Source of the DNA: Flavobacteriales bacterium
Lineage (GTDB): Bacteria > Bacteroidota > Bacteroidia > UBA10329
Direction: 5' to 3'
NCBI GenBank assembly: GCA_021739695.1
Contig: JAIPBM010000020.1
Coordinates: 1-64,000 of the forward strand
Length of the DNA: 64,000 nt
Part shown: positions 37,668 through 47,423 of the stretch, one piece after another
Position numbering within the stretch: the stretch's first letter is position 1
Layout: the number at the start of each line of letters is the position of its first letter
Notes under the pieces: generated by a model
What the model saw: the letters and a program-made list of their open reading frames with translations, nothing else
Told to the model about the DNA's origin: nothing
The model's database searches: none
Made by a program: the position numbers and the translations under genes

Positions 37668-38144
37668 ATGAAAACGTGGAAAAAACTGGTATTGATAAGT
37701 TCAATTGCGCTGATCTCTTCGTGCAAAAAGGAAGAAGATTGTTTGCAACTCACAGGAGATGATTATTTGATTTTCGGCCATTTTTTTGGTGAGTGTGGCG
37801 GGGAAAGCTGCGTTGAAACTTACAAACTTACCGATGCGCAATTGTTTGAAGATCAGACCGATGACTACAACGCAGTGCTTCCTTTTGTGTTTGTAGAACT
37901 GGATAATTCCACATTTTTGGAAGTAAACGACCTAATGGATTATTTCCCGGCTGAACTTTTAGCCATCAGCGATTCAACCTTTGGCTGCCCAGATTGTGCA
38001 GACCAAGGCGGCCTTCTCGTGGAATACTATCATGAAGGACAATTGCACAAATGGCGATTGGATAGAGCGCAATCTCCTGAAACAGCATTCTTGCAATCCT
38101 TTGCCGATAAAGTGGTGGAGAAGATTGCGATCATAAACGATTGA
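37668..38144 (+). CDS. Hypothetical lipoprotein
   Basis: A 158-aa lipoprotein (lipobox ISSC at residue 19). The mature part contains paired Cys (ECGGESC and FGCPDC), suggesting disulfides. No family recognised. It follows the GH5 gene by 75 bp, with no evident terminator between. Confidence 0.65.
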   Translation: MKTWKKLVLISSIALISSCKKEEDCLQLTGDDYLIFGHFFGECGGESCVETYKLTDAQLFEDQTDDYNAVLPFVFVELDNSTFLEVNDLMDYFPAELLAISDSTFGCPDCADQGGLLVEYYHEGQLHKWRLDRAQSPETAFLQSFADKVVEKIAIIND

Positions 38145-38298
38145 GCTCCGTGTTTTTAAGATGAATATTGAGTTCAATTGACGCATCGTTTGCACTCAGA
38201 TCATTCATTTATCGGGAGTTGATTTCAAGAATACAGTTCTTGTAAAATCGTGTAAAGCAGCTATCATAAGTTGAGTTGTAACAAGTATTTTCAGCGCC

Positions 38299-39312
38299 AT
38301 GAAAAAGACCATCAAACTATGCGTTGTAGGCCTAGGCAGAGCCGGCAATTTCCATCTCACTTCCATCAAACAATTGGATAATCTTGAGTTGCATTCGGTT
38401 GTTGATACCAATGTGGAATTGGCAATGGAAACAGCTGAAAAATGGGGATGCAAATGGAGTACTGATCTTGTCGACTTATTAAACGATGAAGATCTGGATG
38501 CCGTGGTTGTTGCATCTCCAACAGATGCTCATTTCGATTATATCGTTCAGGCACTTTCGGCCGGAAAACATGTGTTTACTGAAAAACCTGTTGGGCATAC
38601 AGTAAAGGAGATCAAAACCTGTTTTGCCTTGGCTCGTGAGCACGGTAAAGCCTTGCATTTGGGTTTTCAACGAAGGCTCGATAAGAATTTTGTTGCCTTA
38701 AAAAGGCGTTTGCCAGAATTAGGCGCAGCCAAAATTGTGAAGGCAAGTTCAAGGGATAATCCGAAGCCGTCTTATGAATATCTGAGCATTTCTGGCAATA
38801 TCTTTCATGATATGCTTATTCATGATTTTGATATGCTCATGTTCCTTTTTGGAGCGCAAGTACCTCAAACGGTATTCGCGGCAGGTCATACTTATGATGC
38901 CACAATCAAAGGTTTCAATGATTATGATACAGTTCTAGTGTCTATCAAATTTGCTAACGGATTGGTCTGTTCCATTGATACGAGTCGAACATCAGCCTAT
39001 GGTTATGACCAACGAATTGAAGTGTTCGGAGAAAAAGGAATGGCCACCGTTGATAATGAGCGAAATAATGCGGTGAACGTTTACACCGAGGCAGGTGGAA
39101 ACCACGAGCCCTTCAATTATTCGTTTCCTCAGCGTTACAAGGATGCATATTTGGAAGAATTGCTTCAGTTTTCTGAAGGAATTCAGAACGGTGTATTTAC
39201 TAATGTGGCCGAAACTGAATGCGTGCTTTCGCACGAGTTGGCAGACGCGGCTTTGGAATCAATTAAAGCAGGCGAGGCCATCGATTTCAAAGCCTTTACT
39301 GGACGAAACTGA
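38299..39312 (+). CDS. Gfo/Idh/MocA family NAD(P)-dependent oxidoreductase
   Basis: A 337-aa soluble oxidoreductase: N-terminal Rossmann fold with VVGLGRAGNFH, the EKPVGHTVKE motif whose Lys binds cofactor/substrate, and a C-terminal alpha/beta domain with DMLIHDFDMLMFLFG carrying the His/Asp catalytic pair. It is closest in pattern to myo-inositol 2-dehydrogenase, but many sugar dehydrogenases share it. It is not in an inositol catabolic operon here. Confidence 0.92.
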   Translation: MKKTIKLCVVGLGRAGNFHLTSIKQLDNLELHSVVDTNVELAMETAEKWGCKWSTDLVDLLNDEDLDAVVVASPTDAHFDYIVQALSAGKHVFTEKPVGHTVKEIKTCFALAREHGKALHLGFQRRLDKNFVALKRRLPELGAAKIVKASSRDNPKPSYEYLSISGNIFHDMLIHDFDMLMFLFGAQVPQTVFAAGHTYDATIKGFNDYDTVLVSIKFANGLVCSIDTSRTSAYGYDQRIEVFGEKGMATVDNERNNAVNVYTEAGGNHEPFNYSFPQRYKDAYLEELLQFSEGIQNGVFTNVAETECVLSHELADAALESIKAGEAIDFKAFTGRN

Positions 39313-39347
39313 TTTCCTAACTACCGTTCAGTACTGAGCTTCTTTCA

Positions 39348-42080
39348 TCATCTTACTACAGTCACGTGGCCTGTGTATTGATGTACAAAGGTGAGCGGAA
39401 CCACTGAAAATGAGAGTGAATAGGCATAAACGGCCTGATCGGTCAATGCGCCTTTGAAGTAGCCATCCCAACCTTGTTTAGGATCGGTGCTGGTAAAGAT
39501 CTCTTCGCCCCATCTATTGTAGATATGGAGCGTGTAGCTATGGACAAAAGCTCCGCTAATAATGGGCAGGAACACATCGTTTATCCCATTCTCTTGGCCA
39601 GGCATGTGAGGCGTGAACGCGTTCGGAATGTAAACCGTAAGATCAGGTTTCAGAATCAAACTATCGCAGGTTTGGCCAACGCAACCATCTGCATTCACTT
39701 CTAAACAAACATGGAACGTATGCGGCAGATCATTCGGAAGCGTGATGTCGAAACTATCCTCAACGCTTTCCATTAGCAACATTCCTGTTTCATCTACGAT
39801 GGTCCAATTGCGAATACCATCAGGTGACAATGCTTGGAACGTGACCGTGTTCAGATCTGTAGTTGGTTTTTGCGGATCGAATGTGAAAGCAGGAACCAAT
39901 TGAGCTGTTGGTCGCAAGGTGATGACCAGAATACTGTCGCAGCCATTCGTGCTCGTTAACGTACTGGTGTGGCTAATTTCTTGTGTGAGTGAATCGAGCA
40001 CGGTTCCATCTGGGAAGGTATAGTCTGAACCTAAACAGAGATCAAAGCTGGTACGGCTAAGCGTAGATTGATTGACCGTTACTTGCGTTACCACTACCGA
40101 ATCGCAACCAGAACCGTTTGGCCAAATGGAAGTGTGGTTCGTATTGGTAAGTACCGTTTCTGTCGATCCATCTGGATACGTGACAGTTGTTCCAGCGCAG
40201 ACCGTCAAGTTTTCATTCCCCATAAAACCGGTTGATAATGAAACATTCGTTGTAATGATAGAATCGCATCCAGCACTGGATGTAAGGGCCGAAATGTGCG
40301 AAGTGTTCGCAGTAATTAGTTCCGATGTTCCATCAGGATAGACAACAGTTGTTCCTCCACATACATTCAGGTTTTCGGTCGTTGTGAATCCGGCCACCAC
40401 AGAAACGTTCGTGGTAACGACAGAATCGCATCCAGCATTGGTAATTAAAGCTGAAATATGCACAGTACTTGCTGCAATGACTTCCGATGTTCCATCTGGA
40501 TAGACGACCGTTGCTCCAGCACAAACATTCATGTTTTCGGTAGAAATAAATCCTGCTACAACTGAAACGTTCGTGGTCACGGTAGAATCGCATCCTGCAC
40601 TTGTTATCAAAGCCGAAACGTGTGAGGTGCTTAATACAATGAGTTCGGATGTCCCATCAGGATAGAAGACTATTGTTCCTGCACAAACATCCACGGTTTC
40701 GCTTGAAGTGAAACCAGCCACAATGGAAACATTTGTGGTAACGGTAGAATCGCAACCTGAACTACTTGTTAGGGCAGAAACGTGGCTAGTGTTCGCAGAA
40801 ATCAGTTCAGACGTTCCGTCAGGATAAACCACTGTTGTTCCACTACAAACATCCACGTTTTCGCTTGAAGTAAAACCACTGACTACTGAAACGTTTGTGG
40901 TAACTATCGAATCGCAACCAGAACTACTTATTAAAGTGGAAATATGACTGGTGTTGGCTGTAACGACTTCCAATGTTCCATCTGGATAAGTAACGGTAAT
41001 TCCTTGACAGACATCCATTAGTTCTGTGCTGCTGAAGCCCGAACCATCGTCCAATACAGTCACGTCAACCGTGTCTGAACAACCAATGGAAGAGCTGACA
41101 ATGCAGTGATAGTTTCCCGAACATAAACCTGTTGCTGTAGCTGTTTGTATGCCTAATGACGAATAATTGCTGGCTGTCCAATTATAGGTGTAACCGGGAA
41201 TGGAACCCGATGCCAAAACCGAGGCAGTGCCCGAGCAAGCACCACACTGACTATCGGTGCTGCTGCCATTTACCTGCAATGCAGTAACGGGCACACAATT
41301 ATTGTTGAATTGTCCAATGTACGCTGCGTTGGCTGCATTGTTCGGTAATCCAGGTGTTTCATCGCCTCCGCTAGAAGCGGAACCTTCGCTCCAATTGGCT
41401 TGGTTGTTAGGGTCTCCACCATTGAAATACCACACTTTCTGAGAGCCAGAGCCGAAAGAATCGAAATAGATGAGCGTGTTATTGGAGCAAGAAGCCCAAC
41501 AGACCGAGAAAACTTCGCAACCAGAAAGGTCGACCAAGCGCGCACAATCTCCCGAATTTGCCAAGAAAGTGAAAGTCCAATCGCCTCCTGCTATCCAACC
41601 TGAGGAAGGATAACTGCAACTGGCAGCGCCAGGAGTCGTGAAATTGTGTTCAAATAGAAAGCTATCACTGATAGGAGCAACTATACGACAATTGCCGTCC
41701 GCTAAGTTCAGATCATCAGGAGGAACAGAAAGCCCTGGATCGGCATCGTTGTAAACCAGAATGATGGTTCCCACCGGAACACAGGCCCAAAGCGGGTCGT
41801 AAGAAAAACGTAAAGCGCCATTTGCAATTCCGCCCGAACCGTGGTAGCCCGAATTGTCATCGAATATCCAACCTCGGATATCAATGCAGGGCGGGGCATT
41901 ATTGCTGCAATCGAACGAAAGGTTTTCGTCTGCTACAACGAATTCTACAAATTCCTTGTTCCCGTTCGCACCGTTCGAAACCTCATTTATAATCAGCGTT
42001 TGAGCACCCGCGTTGCTAAAAAGCAAGACCGACAGCAACCCCCAAATAGCCAACAAGGCGAACTGCGCTCTTACCTTCAT
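39348..42080 (-). CDS. Lamin-tail/Cys-repeat T9SS surface protein
   Basis: A 910-aa secreted protein. I use the second ATG (42080), which gives a signal peptide ending SNAGAQ. N-terminal: a lamin-tail-like domain (LIINEVSNGANGNKEFVEFV). Centre: a CGACSGTASVLASGS-type SprB-repeat-like part. Then seven 54-residue repeats, each holding a VCxGTTVVYPDGTSE motif and a GCDSxVTTNVS motif, so two Cys per repeat. C-terminal: a type B sorting domain (YIPNAFTPHMPGQEN, YNRWGEEIFTS). It is likely a cell-surface adhesin or filament. Repeat similarity at DNA level suggests recent expansion. Confidence 0.93.
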   Translation of the reverse strand: MKVRAQFALLAIWGLLSVLLFSNAGAQTLIINEVSNGANGNKEFVEFVVADENLSFDCSNNAPPCIDIRGWIFDDNSGYHGSGGIANGALRFSYDPLWACVPVGTIILVYNDADPGLSVPPDDLNLADGNCRIVAPISDSFLFEHNFTTPGAASCSYPSSGWIAGGDWTFTFLANSGDCARLVDLSGCEVFSVCWASCSNNTLIYFDSFGSGSQKVWYFNGGDPNNQANWSEGSASSGGDETPGLPNNAANAAYIGQFNNNCVPVTALQVNGSSTDSQCGACSGTASVLASGSIPGYTYNWTASNYSSLGIQTATATGLCSGNYHCIVSSSIGCSDTVDVTVLDDGSGFSSTELMDVCQGITVTYPDGTLEVVTANTSHISTLISSSGCDSIVTTNVSVVSGFTSSENVDVCSGTTVVYPDGTSELISANTSHVSALTSSSGCDSTVTTNVSIVAGFTSSETVDVCAGTIVFYPDGTSELIVLSTSHVSALITSAGCDSTVTTNVSVVAGFISTENMNVCAGATVVYPDGTSEVIAASTVHISALITNAGCDSVVTTNVSVVAGFTTTENLNVCGGTTVVYPDGTSELITANTSHISALTSSAGCDSIITTNVSLSTGFMGNENLTVCAGTTVTYPDGSTETVLTNTNHTSIWPNGSGCDSVVVTQVTVNQSTLSRTSFDLCLGSDYTFPDGTVLDSLTQEISHTSTLTSTNGCDSILVITLRPTAQLVPAFTFDPQKPTTDLNTVTFQALSPDGIRNWTIVDETGMLLMESVEDSFDITLPNDLPHTFHVCLEVNADGCVGQTCDSLILKPDLTVYIPNAFTPHMPGQENGINDVFLPIISGAFVHSYTLHIYNRWGEEIFTSTDPKQGWDGYFKGALTDQAVYAYSLSFSVVPLTFVHQYTGHVTVVR
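39911..41045 (-). repeat. Seven tandem 162-bp (54-aa) coding repeats
   Basis: Part of the preceding CDS. The middle copies are the most alike; the first and the last two are more divergent, a pattern expected from unequal crossing-over in the centre. Confidence 0.85.
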
Positions 42081-42333
42081 TTTCGTAGCGCAAGGGTACG
42101 CTTTCAGTGTCACATTACATGGTCTTCAACTTTACGAATTCGTTAGATATCATGCCTTTCCTTCAAAGAAGTTGCTTGATTGCATTCCGATATGTTACCA
42201 AAATACTTTTTGAGCCCATGTTGCACAGGTTTTCGTGCTTGTTTGTTGCTTTTATTGGATGTTGGTTAACACTTTTTAAGAAGTCGTTAACACCACTTAG
42301 GACATTCTGCTGTTAAGGGTATGCAGCGATCTC

Positions 42334-42341
42334 TATTTTTG
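42334..42341 (+). promoter_or_regulatory. -7 box TATTTTTG upstream of moxR
   Basis: An exact match to TAnnTTTG, 24 bp before the moxR ATG; no other promoter is visible through the bat operon, which suggests one transcript of about 8.5 kb. Confidence 0.55.
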
Positions 42342-42364
42342 CGCAACTAAATGAAATTTTAATC

Positions 42365-43351
42365 ATGACAGACATCAAGCAGATCAACGAGATGATCGAG
42401 AAGGAAAGTGCCTTTGTCGATATCGTCACCATGGAAATGGACAAGGTGATCGTAGGACAAAGACACATGGTGGAAAGCCTCCTGATCGGTCTGTTATCAA
42501 AAGGACACATTCTATTAGAAGGTGTTCCTGGACTGGCAAAAACGCTTGCCATCAACACACTTGCATCAACCATCAGCGCTGGATTCAGTAGAATTCAGTT
42601 TACGCCCGATCTGCTTCCAGCGGATTTGGTCGGAACGATGATCTACAATCAGAAAACAGGTTCTTTTGATGTTCGCAAAGGACCATTGTTCTCCAATTTT
42701 ATTCTTGCGGATGAGATCAACCGTGCTCCTGCTAAAGTGCAAAGTGCGCTGCTTGAGGCAATGCAGGAAAAGCAAGTGACCATCGGTGATACGACCTTTA
42801 AAATGGAGGAACCATTCTTGGTAATGGCCACCATGAACCCGATTGAGCAGGAGGGAACCTATCCGCTTCCAGAAGCGCAAGTTGACCGTTTCATGCTGAA
42901 AGTGGTCATCACGTATCCGAATAAAGCCGATGAAGCGCAGATCATCCGTCACAATTTGGCAGGTGAATTTCCTAAAGCCAATTCGGTGTTGAAGCCAGAA
43001 GATATTCTAAAAGCCCGCGAAGTGGTTCGTCAGGTTTACATGGATGAGAAGATTGAGAAATACATCGTGGATATTGTTTTCGCCAGTCGTTATCCTGCAG
43101 AGAATGGTCTTGCTAAACTGAAAGACCTGATCAGCTTCGGTGGTTCGCCTCGTGCAAGCATCGCTTTGGCCAAAGCGGCTAAAGCCTATGCTTTCATTAA
43201 GCGAAGAGGCTACGTTATTCCGGAAGATGTTCGTGCTGTCTGTAACGATGTGTTGCGTCACCGTATTGGACTAACTTACGAAGCAGAGGCAGAAAACATC
43301 ACTTCTGAAGAGATCATTGCTGATATTCTGAACACGGTAGAAGTTCCGTAA
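42365..43351 (+). CDS. MoxR-type AAA+ ATPase
   Basis: A 328-aa AAA+ ATPase of the MoxR group. Walker A is GVPGLAKT and Walker B FILADEINRAP; MATMNPIEQEGTYPLPEAQVDRFMLK carries sensor 1 and the Arg finger. MoxR proteins act as chaperones with VWA-domain partners, here encoded downstream (DUF58, BatA, BatB). First gene of the moxR-bat operon. Confidence 0.94.
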   Translation: MTDIKQINEMIEKESAFVDIVTMEMDKVIVGQRHMVESLLIGLLSKGHILLEGVPGLAKTLAINTLASTISAGFSRIQFTPDLLPADLVGTMIYNQKTGSFDVRKGPLFSNFILADEINRAPAKVQSALLEAMQEKQVTIGDTTFKMEEPFLVMATMNPIEQEGTYPLPEAQVDRFMLKVVITYPNKADEAQIIRHNLAGEFPKANSVLKPEDILKAREVVRQVYMDEKIEKYIVDIVFASRYPAENGLAKLKDLISFGGSPRASIALAKAAKAYAFIKRRGYVIPEDVRAVCNDVLRHRIGLTYEAEAENITSEEIIADILNTVEVP

Positions 43352-43355
43352 ACAG

Positions 43356-43387
43356 GCGTCAGATTTGAGACGTGAGATATCAGATGA
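43356..43387. repeat. Short dispersed GTCAGATTT repeat between moxR and DUF58 gene
   Basis: The stretch GTCAGATTTGAGACGTGAGA is echoed at about 54400 (GTCAGATTTCAGACCTCAGA, 17 of 20 alike), also in an intergenic gap. Next to it is a GGTCGCTGGTCGCTTATCAC run. It looks like a low-complexity, dispersed intergenic repeat, common in Bacteroidota genomes. Confidence 0.5.
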
Positions 43388-43431
43388 CCCTAACTGGTCG
43401 CTGGTCGCTTATCACTTAGTCGCTTAAGAAA

Positions 43432-44301
43432 ATGGAAACGTCAGAGCTTTTAAAACGCGTACGTAAGATTGAGTTAAAGACCAGAGGTCTGAGCAATCAG
43501 ATATTCTCAGGTCAATATCACTCTGCCTTCAAAGGGCGTGGTATGGCTTTTTCTGAAGTGCGCGAATACCAAATGGGTGATGATGTGCGGACCATTGATT
43601 GGAACGTGACGGCTCGTGCTGGTGATCCGTATGTAAAGGTTTTTGAGGAAGAGCGGGAACTGACCGTGATGTTGTTGGTGGACGTGAGCGGATCGGGCGA
43701 TTTTGGTTCTAAAGGAATGCTGAAACGCCAGTTGATGACAGAAATATGTGCAGTGCTTTCGTTTTCTGCCATTCAGAATAACGATAAAGTGGGTATTATT
43801 TTCTTCAGCGATCGAATTGAAAAATTCATTCCACCTAAGAAAGGAAAGAGCCACATTCTGCGCATCATCCGCGAGCTGATTGATTTTACTCCCGAGCACA
43901 AAGGCACCAATTTGAGTGAAGCTTTACGTTATCTGACCAACGTTGTAAAGAAGCGAAGTATCGCCTTCTTGCTTACCGATTTCATGGATAAGAATTATTC
44001 TGATGCGCTGAAATTGGCCAATAAGAAGCACGATCTGGTGGCCATTCGTGTTTACGATCATTTAGAGCAGGAAATTCCGAATGTTGGTTTGCTTCCGATT
44101 ACCGATGCGGAAACGGGACAGATGGTTTGGTTAGATACATCAAACAAGGAAACACGCACAAAACTGAAGGCAAACAGCTTGCGTTTCGAGGCTGAGCTGA
44201 AAGATACATTGATGAAATCGGGTGTGGATATGGCTCAAGTAAGAACCGATGGTTCGTATGTTGTTCCGTTGATGAACTTGTTTAAACGAAGAGGAGCGTG
44301 A
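43432..44301 (+). CDS. DUF58 domain protein of the bat operon
   Basis: A 289-aa DUF58 (VWA-like) protein with the DDVRTIDWNVTAR motif and a degenerate MIDAS sequence (LLVDVSGSGDFG). DUF58 proteins are typical partners of MoxR. No membrane segment. The stop overlaps the permissive start of the next gene (GTG 44298), consistent with cotranslation. Confidence 0.92.
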   Translation: METSELLKRVRKIELKTRGLSNQIFSGQYHSAFKGRGMAFSEVREYQMGDDVRTIDWNVTARAGDPYVKVFEEERELTVMLLVDVSGSGDFGSKGMLKRQLMTEICAVLSFSAIQNNDKVGIIFFSDRIEKFIPPKKGKSHILRIIRELIDFTPEHKGTNLSEALRYLTNVVKKRSIAFLLTDFMDKNYSDALKLANKKHDLVAIRVYDHLEQEIPNVGLLPITDAETGQMVWLDTSNKETRTKLKANSLRFEAELKDTLMKSGVDMAQVRTDGSYVVPLMNLFKRRGA

Positions 44302-45386
44302 TGATGGAAAGCAGCAAGCATCAAGTTTCCAGTTTCGAGCGTGTCATTGCGAGCGTAGCATGCGAAGCGCGGCAATCTTCTCATGTCATTTCGAGTGAGG
44401 AACGAACCGAGAAATCTCTGATTTCTAAATTTCAAGATTCCTCCGCTGCGGTCGGAATGACATTGATTTTGCTGATGTCAGCATTTGGCACATTCGCTCA
44501 AAACGCGTCTGTAAAAGCTGTTCTCGATAGTCAGCAGATTCTGATTGGCGATCAGATCAACCTCGACCTTTCCGTTGAGTTCAATAACGAATTGCCCATT
44601 GCTTGGCCCATTTTTAAGGATACGATCACTGGCAAACTTGAAATCGTACAATCGTCCATTCCGGATACAGTAAAGAAGGAAACTGGCGAAACCGTCATTC
44701 ATCAACGTCTCGTGCTTACCAGTTTCGATACGGGATTTATCATTCTACCACCGATCACGTTTGTATTCAATAACGATAGCACACAATCGCTTTCTACCGA
44801 AGCACAGTTGATTTTCGTCTCAGACATTCCAGTTGAAATGGAAGCGGATATCAAGGATATTAAAGAACCCTTGGATGTTCCTTACAACTGGAGAAAGTGG
44901 CTGAAATACGCATTGATCGTTCTACTGGTTCTTGCGTTGCTGATCGGTGGATTTTTGCTGTGGCAGAAGTATCGAAAAGTACCAGAAGTTCCGATGGCGC
45001 GGCCAAAACCGAAGCGTCCAGCGCACGAAATTGCCTTAGAGAAACTGGAAGCCTTACGCAACAAAAAGCTTTGGCAGAACAATCAGACCAAGGAGTTCTA
45101 TATCGAATTGTCGGACATCATAAGAGAATACGTTGAGTTCCGTTTTGATGTGTTGGCACTGGAAATGACAACCGATGAAACCGTTTCCGCTCTTAAATTG
45201 AAAGGTTTGGAAGACGGAAAGGTGCAAACACTGAAGCAAATGCTACAGATGGCCGACCTTGCCAAATTTGCCAAGTACACGCCTATGCCTAACGAGAACG
45301 AGCAGTGTTTTGACATTGCACGGACTTTTGTAAATACTACGTTGGTTATGCCGCTCGATGAACCGAAAGAAGAGGAGAAAGGATGA
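44298..45386 (+). CDS. Membrane protein related to BatD (DUF4381-like), N-terminus altered by a repeat insertion
   Basis: A 362-aa frame from GTG 44298, but residues 14-53 are encoded by a palindromic repeat (44342-44462). A signal peptide beginning at ATG 44457 (MTLILLMSAFGTFAQ) is the more likely true start; that ATG itself is part of the repeat's right terminal AATGACA. The mature protein has a beta-sandwich domain (about residues 70-195), a membrane helix (about 200-218, LIVLLVLALLIGGFLLW) and a C-terminal cytoplasmic domain resembling that of BatD (KLWQNNQTKEFYIELSDIIREYVE, then FAKYTP). A role in the Bat membrane complex is inferred. Confidence 0.8.
   Translation: MMMESSKHQVSSFERVIASVACEARQSSHVISSEERTEKSLISKFQDSSAAVGMTLILLMSAFGTFAQNASVKAVLDSQQILIGDQINLDLSVEFNNELPIAWPIFKDTITGKLEIVQSSIPDTVKKETGETVIHQRLVLTSFDTGFIILPPITFVFNNDSTQSLSTEAQLIFVSDIPVEMEADIKDIKEPLDVPYNWRKWLKYALIVLLVLALLIGGFLLWQKYRKVPEVPMARPKPKRPAHEIALEKLEALRNKKLWQNNQTKEFYIELSDIIREYVEFRFDVLALEMTTDETVSALKLKGLEDGKVQTLKQMLQMADLAKFAKYTPMPNENEQCFDIARTFVNTTLVMPLDEPKEEEKG
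44342..44462. repeat. Palindromic dispersed repeat (REP/MITE-like) inside a bat gene
   Basis: Two abutting units: TGTCATTGCGAGC...GGCAATCT (44342-44379), itself a small inverted repeat (ATTGC/GCAAT), and TGTCATTTCGAG...CGGAATGACA (44384-44462), an imperfect hairpin with TGTCATT/AATGACA ends. This sequence type is a widespread bacterial intergenic palindromic repeat. Confidence 0.8.
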
Positions 45387-46381
45387 TGGGCGATATCACA
45401 TTCAATAATCCTGAACTGCTTTGGCTGCTGCTTCTGTTGCTGCCGATGGTGGCCTACTACGTTTTCCTACAAAGGAAAAACCGGGTAGAATTCAGGTATT
45501 CGAATGTGGCAACTTCCGTTGGGGCTGAAGCCAGTTTCAAAGGGAAGTTGGTTCATGTGCCATTTGTGCTCAGAATGTTGGCTATTTCCTTGATCATTGT
45601 GGTGTTGGCAAGACCACAATCAACCAGTAGTTGGCAAGATGTGACCACAGAAGGAATTGATATCGTCATGGCTTTGGATATCTCAGGTTCCATGTTGGCC
45701 GAAGATTTCAAACCGAATAGGCTTGAAGCCGCCAAAAAAGTGGCCAAGACATTTATCGGTAGTCGCCCGAATGATCGATTGGGTTTGGTGGTGTTTGCTG
45801 GGGAGAGTTTCACGCAATGTCCGCTTACCACCGATCATTCGGTCATTCTCAATCTTTTCAATGATGTGAAGAGTGGTATGCTTCAGGATGGTACGGCAAT
45901 CGGTATGGGGCTTGGTACTTCCATTAAGCGATTGAAAGACAGCGAAGCCATCAGTAAAGTGGTCATTCTTCTAACTGATGGAGACAACAACTCAGGATCT
46001 ATTGCGCCAGGAACCGCTGCTGAGATTGCCAAGGAATTCGGCATTCGTGTTTACACCATTGGTGTTGGAACTCGCGGAACAGCGCCTTATCCGCAAGTAG
46101 ATCCATTCGGAAGAACGGTTTATACTGATATGGAAGTGAAGATCAATGAAGAACTATTGACTCGAATTGCCGAAATGACAGGAGGAAAGTATTTCAGAGC
46201 CACGGATAATGCCAGTTTGGAAGAGGTTTATACGGAGATTGATGAACTAGAGAAATCGAAGATTGATGTGACAGAATACCGCAAGCGCAAAGAGGAGTTT
46301 TTGCCTTTTGCCATTGTAGCCTTGCTGTTGCTTGGTATTGAAGTATTGTTGAAACAAACCGTTCTACGAAGTATAGTGTAA
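45383..46381 (+). CDS. batA: BatA-like VWA-domain membrane protein
   Basis: A 332-aa protein with two N-terminal membrane helices, a VWA domain (about residues 88-290) containing the MIDAS motif DISGSML, a later VVILLTDGDNNSG, and a C-terminal membrane helix. In the Bacteroides bat (aerotolerance) operon, BatA and BatB are paired VWA membrane proteins. The start overlaps the preceding gene by four bases and the stop shares its last A with batB (TAATG). Confidence 0.92.
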   Translation: MMGDITFNNPELLWLLLLLLPMVAYYVFLQRKNRVEFRYSNVATSVGAEASFKGKLVHVPFVLRMLAISLIIVVLARPQSTSSWQDVTTEGIDIVMALDISGSMLAEDFKPNRLEAAKKVAKTFIGSRPNDRLGLVVFAGESFTQCPLTTDHSVILNLFNDVKSGMLQDGTAIGMGLGTSIKRLKDSEAISKVVILLTDGDNNSGSIAPGTAAEIAKEFGIRVYTIGVGTRGTAPYPQVDPFGRTVYTDMEVKINEELLTRIAEMTGGKYFRATDNASLEEVYTEIDELEKSKIDVTEYRKRKEEFLPFAIVALLLLGIEVLLKQTVLRSIV

Positions 46382-47415
46382 TGTTCCGATTTGCGAACGA
46401 AATATGGTTGTATGCGCTGCTGGTAATTCCAGTGCTTGTGCTTGTTTTCTGGTTCAATGCCAGATGGCGCAAACGCGTATTGCAACAATTGGGCGACCTC
46501 AGCATCATCGAAACGCTCATTCCAACATTTTCCAAAGTGCTTCCGCGTTGGAAACGCTTTCTTTTCACCTTGGCAGTTGCATTCGTTTTGGTTGGTATGT
46601 CAAATCCGCAGATCGGAACCAAGTATGAAGAAGTAAAACGTGAAGGATTTGAACTGATGGTCTGTTTGGATGTTTCCAATAGTATGTTGGCTGAAGACCT
46701 TACACCAAACCGATTGGAACGGGCGAAACAAGCTATTTCCCGATTGGTTGATCGGTTGAAGAACGATAAGATCGGAGTGATCGTGTTTGCTGGCGATGCA
46801 TACATCCAACTTCCGATGACGGTCGATCATTCAGCAGCGAAACTTTTCCTTCGTTCCATCGATACGGATATTGTTCCAACTCAAGGAACTGCTATTGGTA
46901 AAGCCATTGAACTGGCCATGACTTCTTTCAGTGCCAATTCAAAGGCAAACAGATCCATTATTGTTATTACCGATGGAGAGAATCACGAAGATGACGCATT
47001 GGAACAAGCAGCCGCTGCGGCAGAACAGGGAATTAAAGTGCATACCATCGGCATTGGCTCTATTGACGGAACTCCGATTCCTGTCTATCAGCGTGGTCAA
47101 ATGATGGGTTATCGAAAAGATCGAGCAGGAAATACAGTGGTTACGAAGCTGAATGAAACCATGCTGCAGCAGATAGCAGCGGCAGGCGGAGGAACATATG
47201 TTCGCGCTAACAACAGTCGAACAGGTCTGAATGTCTTGATGGACGAGTTGGAAGGCATGCAGCGCGAAGAGTTTGATAGCAAGATGTTTACTAGCTACGA
47301 AGACCGTTTCCAATATTTCTTTGGAGTGGCGCTGTTGCTGTTGTTGATTGAGCTGCTGTTACCTTCGCGCAAATTGAAAGTGTTTGGTGGATTGAACCTT
47401 TTTAAAGCTAAATAG
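46381..47415 (+). CDS. batB: BatB-like VWA-domain membrane protein
   Basis: A 344-aa paralogue of BatA, VWA domain with a MIDAS-like DVSNSMLAED (Asn replacing Gly), VVITDGENHEDDALEQAA, and membrane helices at both ends. Probably forms a complex with BatA in the inner membrane. Confidence 0.92.
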   Translation: MFRFANEIWLYALLVIPVLVLVFWFNARWRKRVLQQLGDLSIIETLIPTFSKVLPRWKRFLFTLAVAFVLVGMSNPQIGTKYEEVKREGFELMVCLDVSNSMLAEDLTPNRLERAKQAISRLVDRLKNDKIGVIVFAGDAYIQLPMTVDHSAAKLFLRSIDTDIVPTQGTAIGKAIELAMTSFSANSKANRSIIVITDGENHEDDALEQAAAAAEQGIKVHTIGIGSIDGTPIPVYQRGQMMGYRKDRAGNTVVTKLNETMLQQIAAAGGGTYVRANNSRTGLNVLMDELEGMQREEFDSKMFTSYEDRFQYFFGVALLLLLIELLLPSRKLKVFGGLNLFKAK

Positions 47416-47423
47416 CTCGTTAA

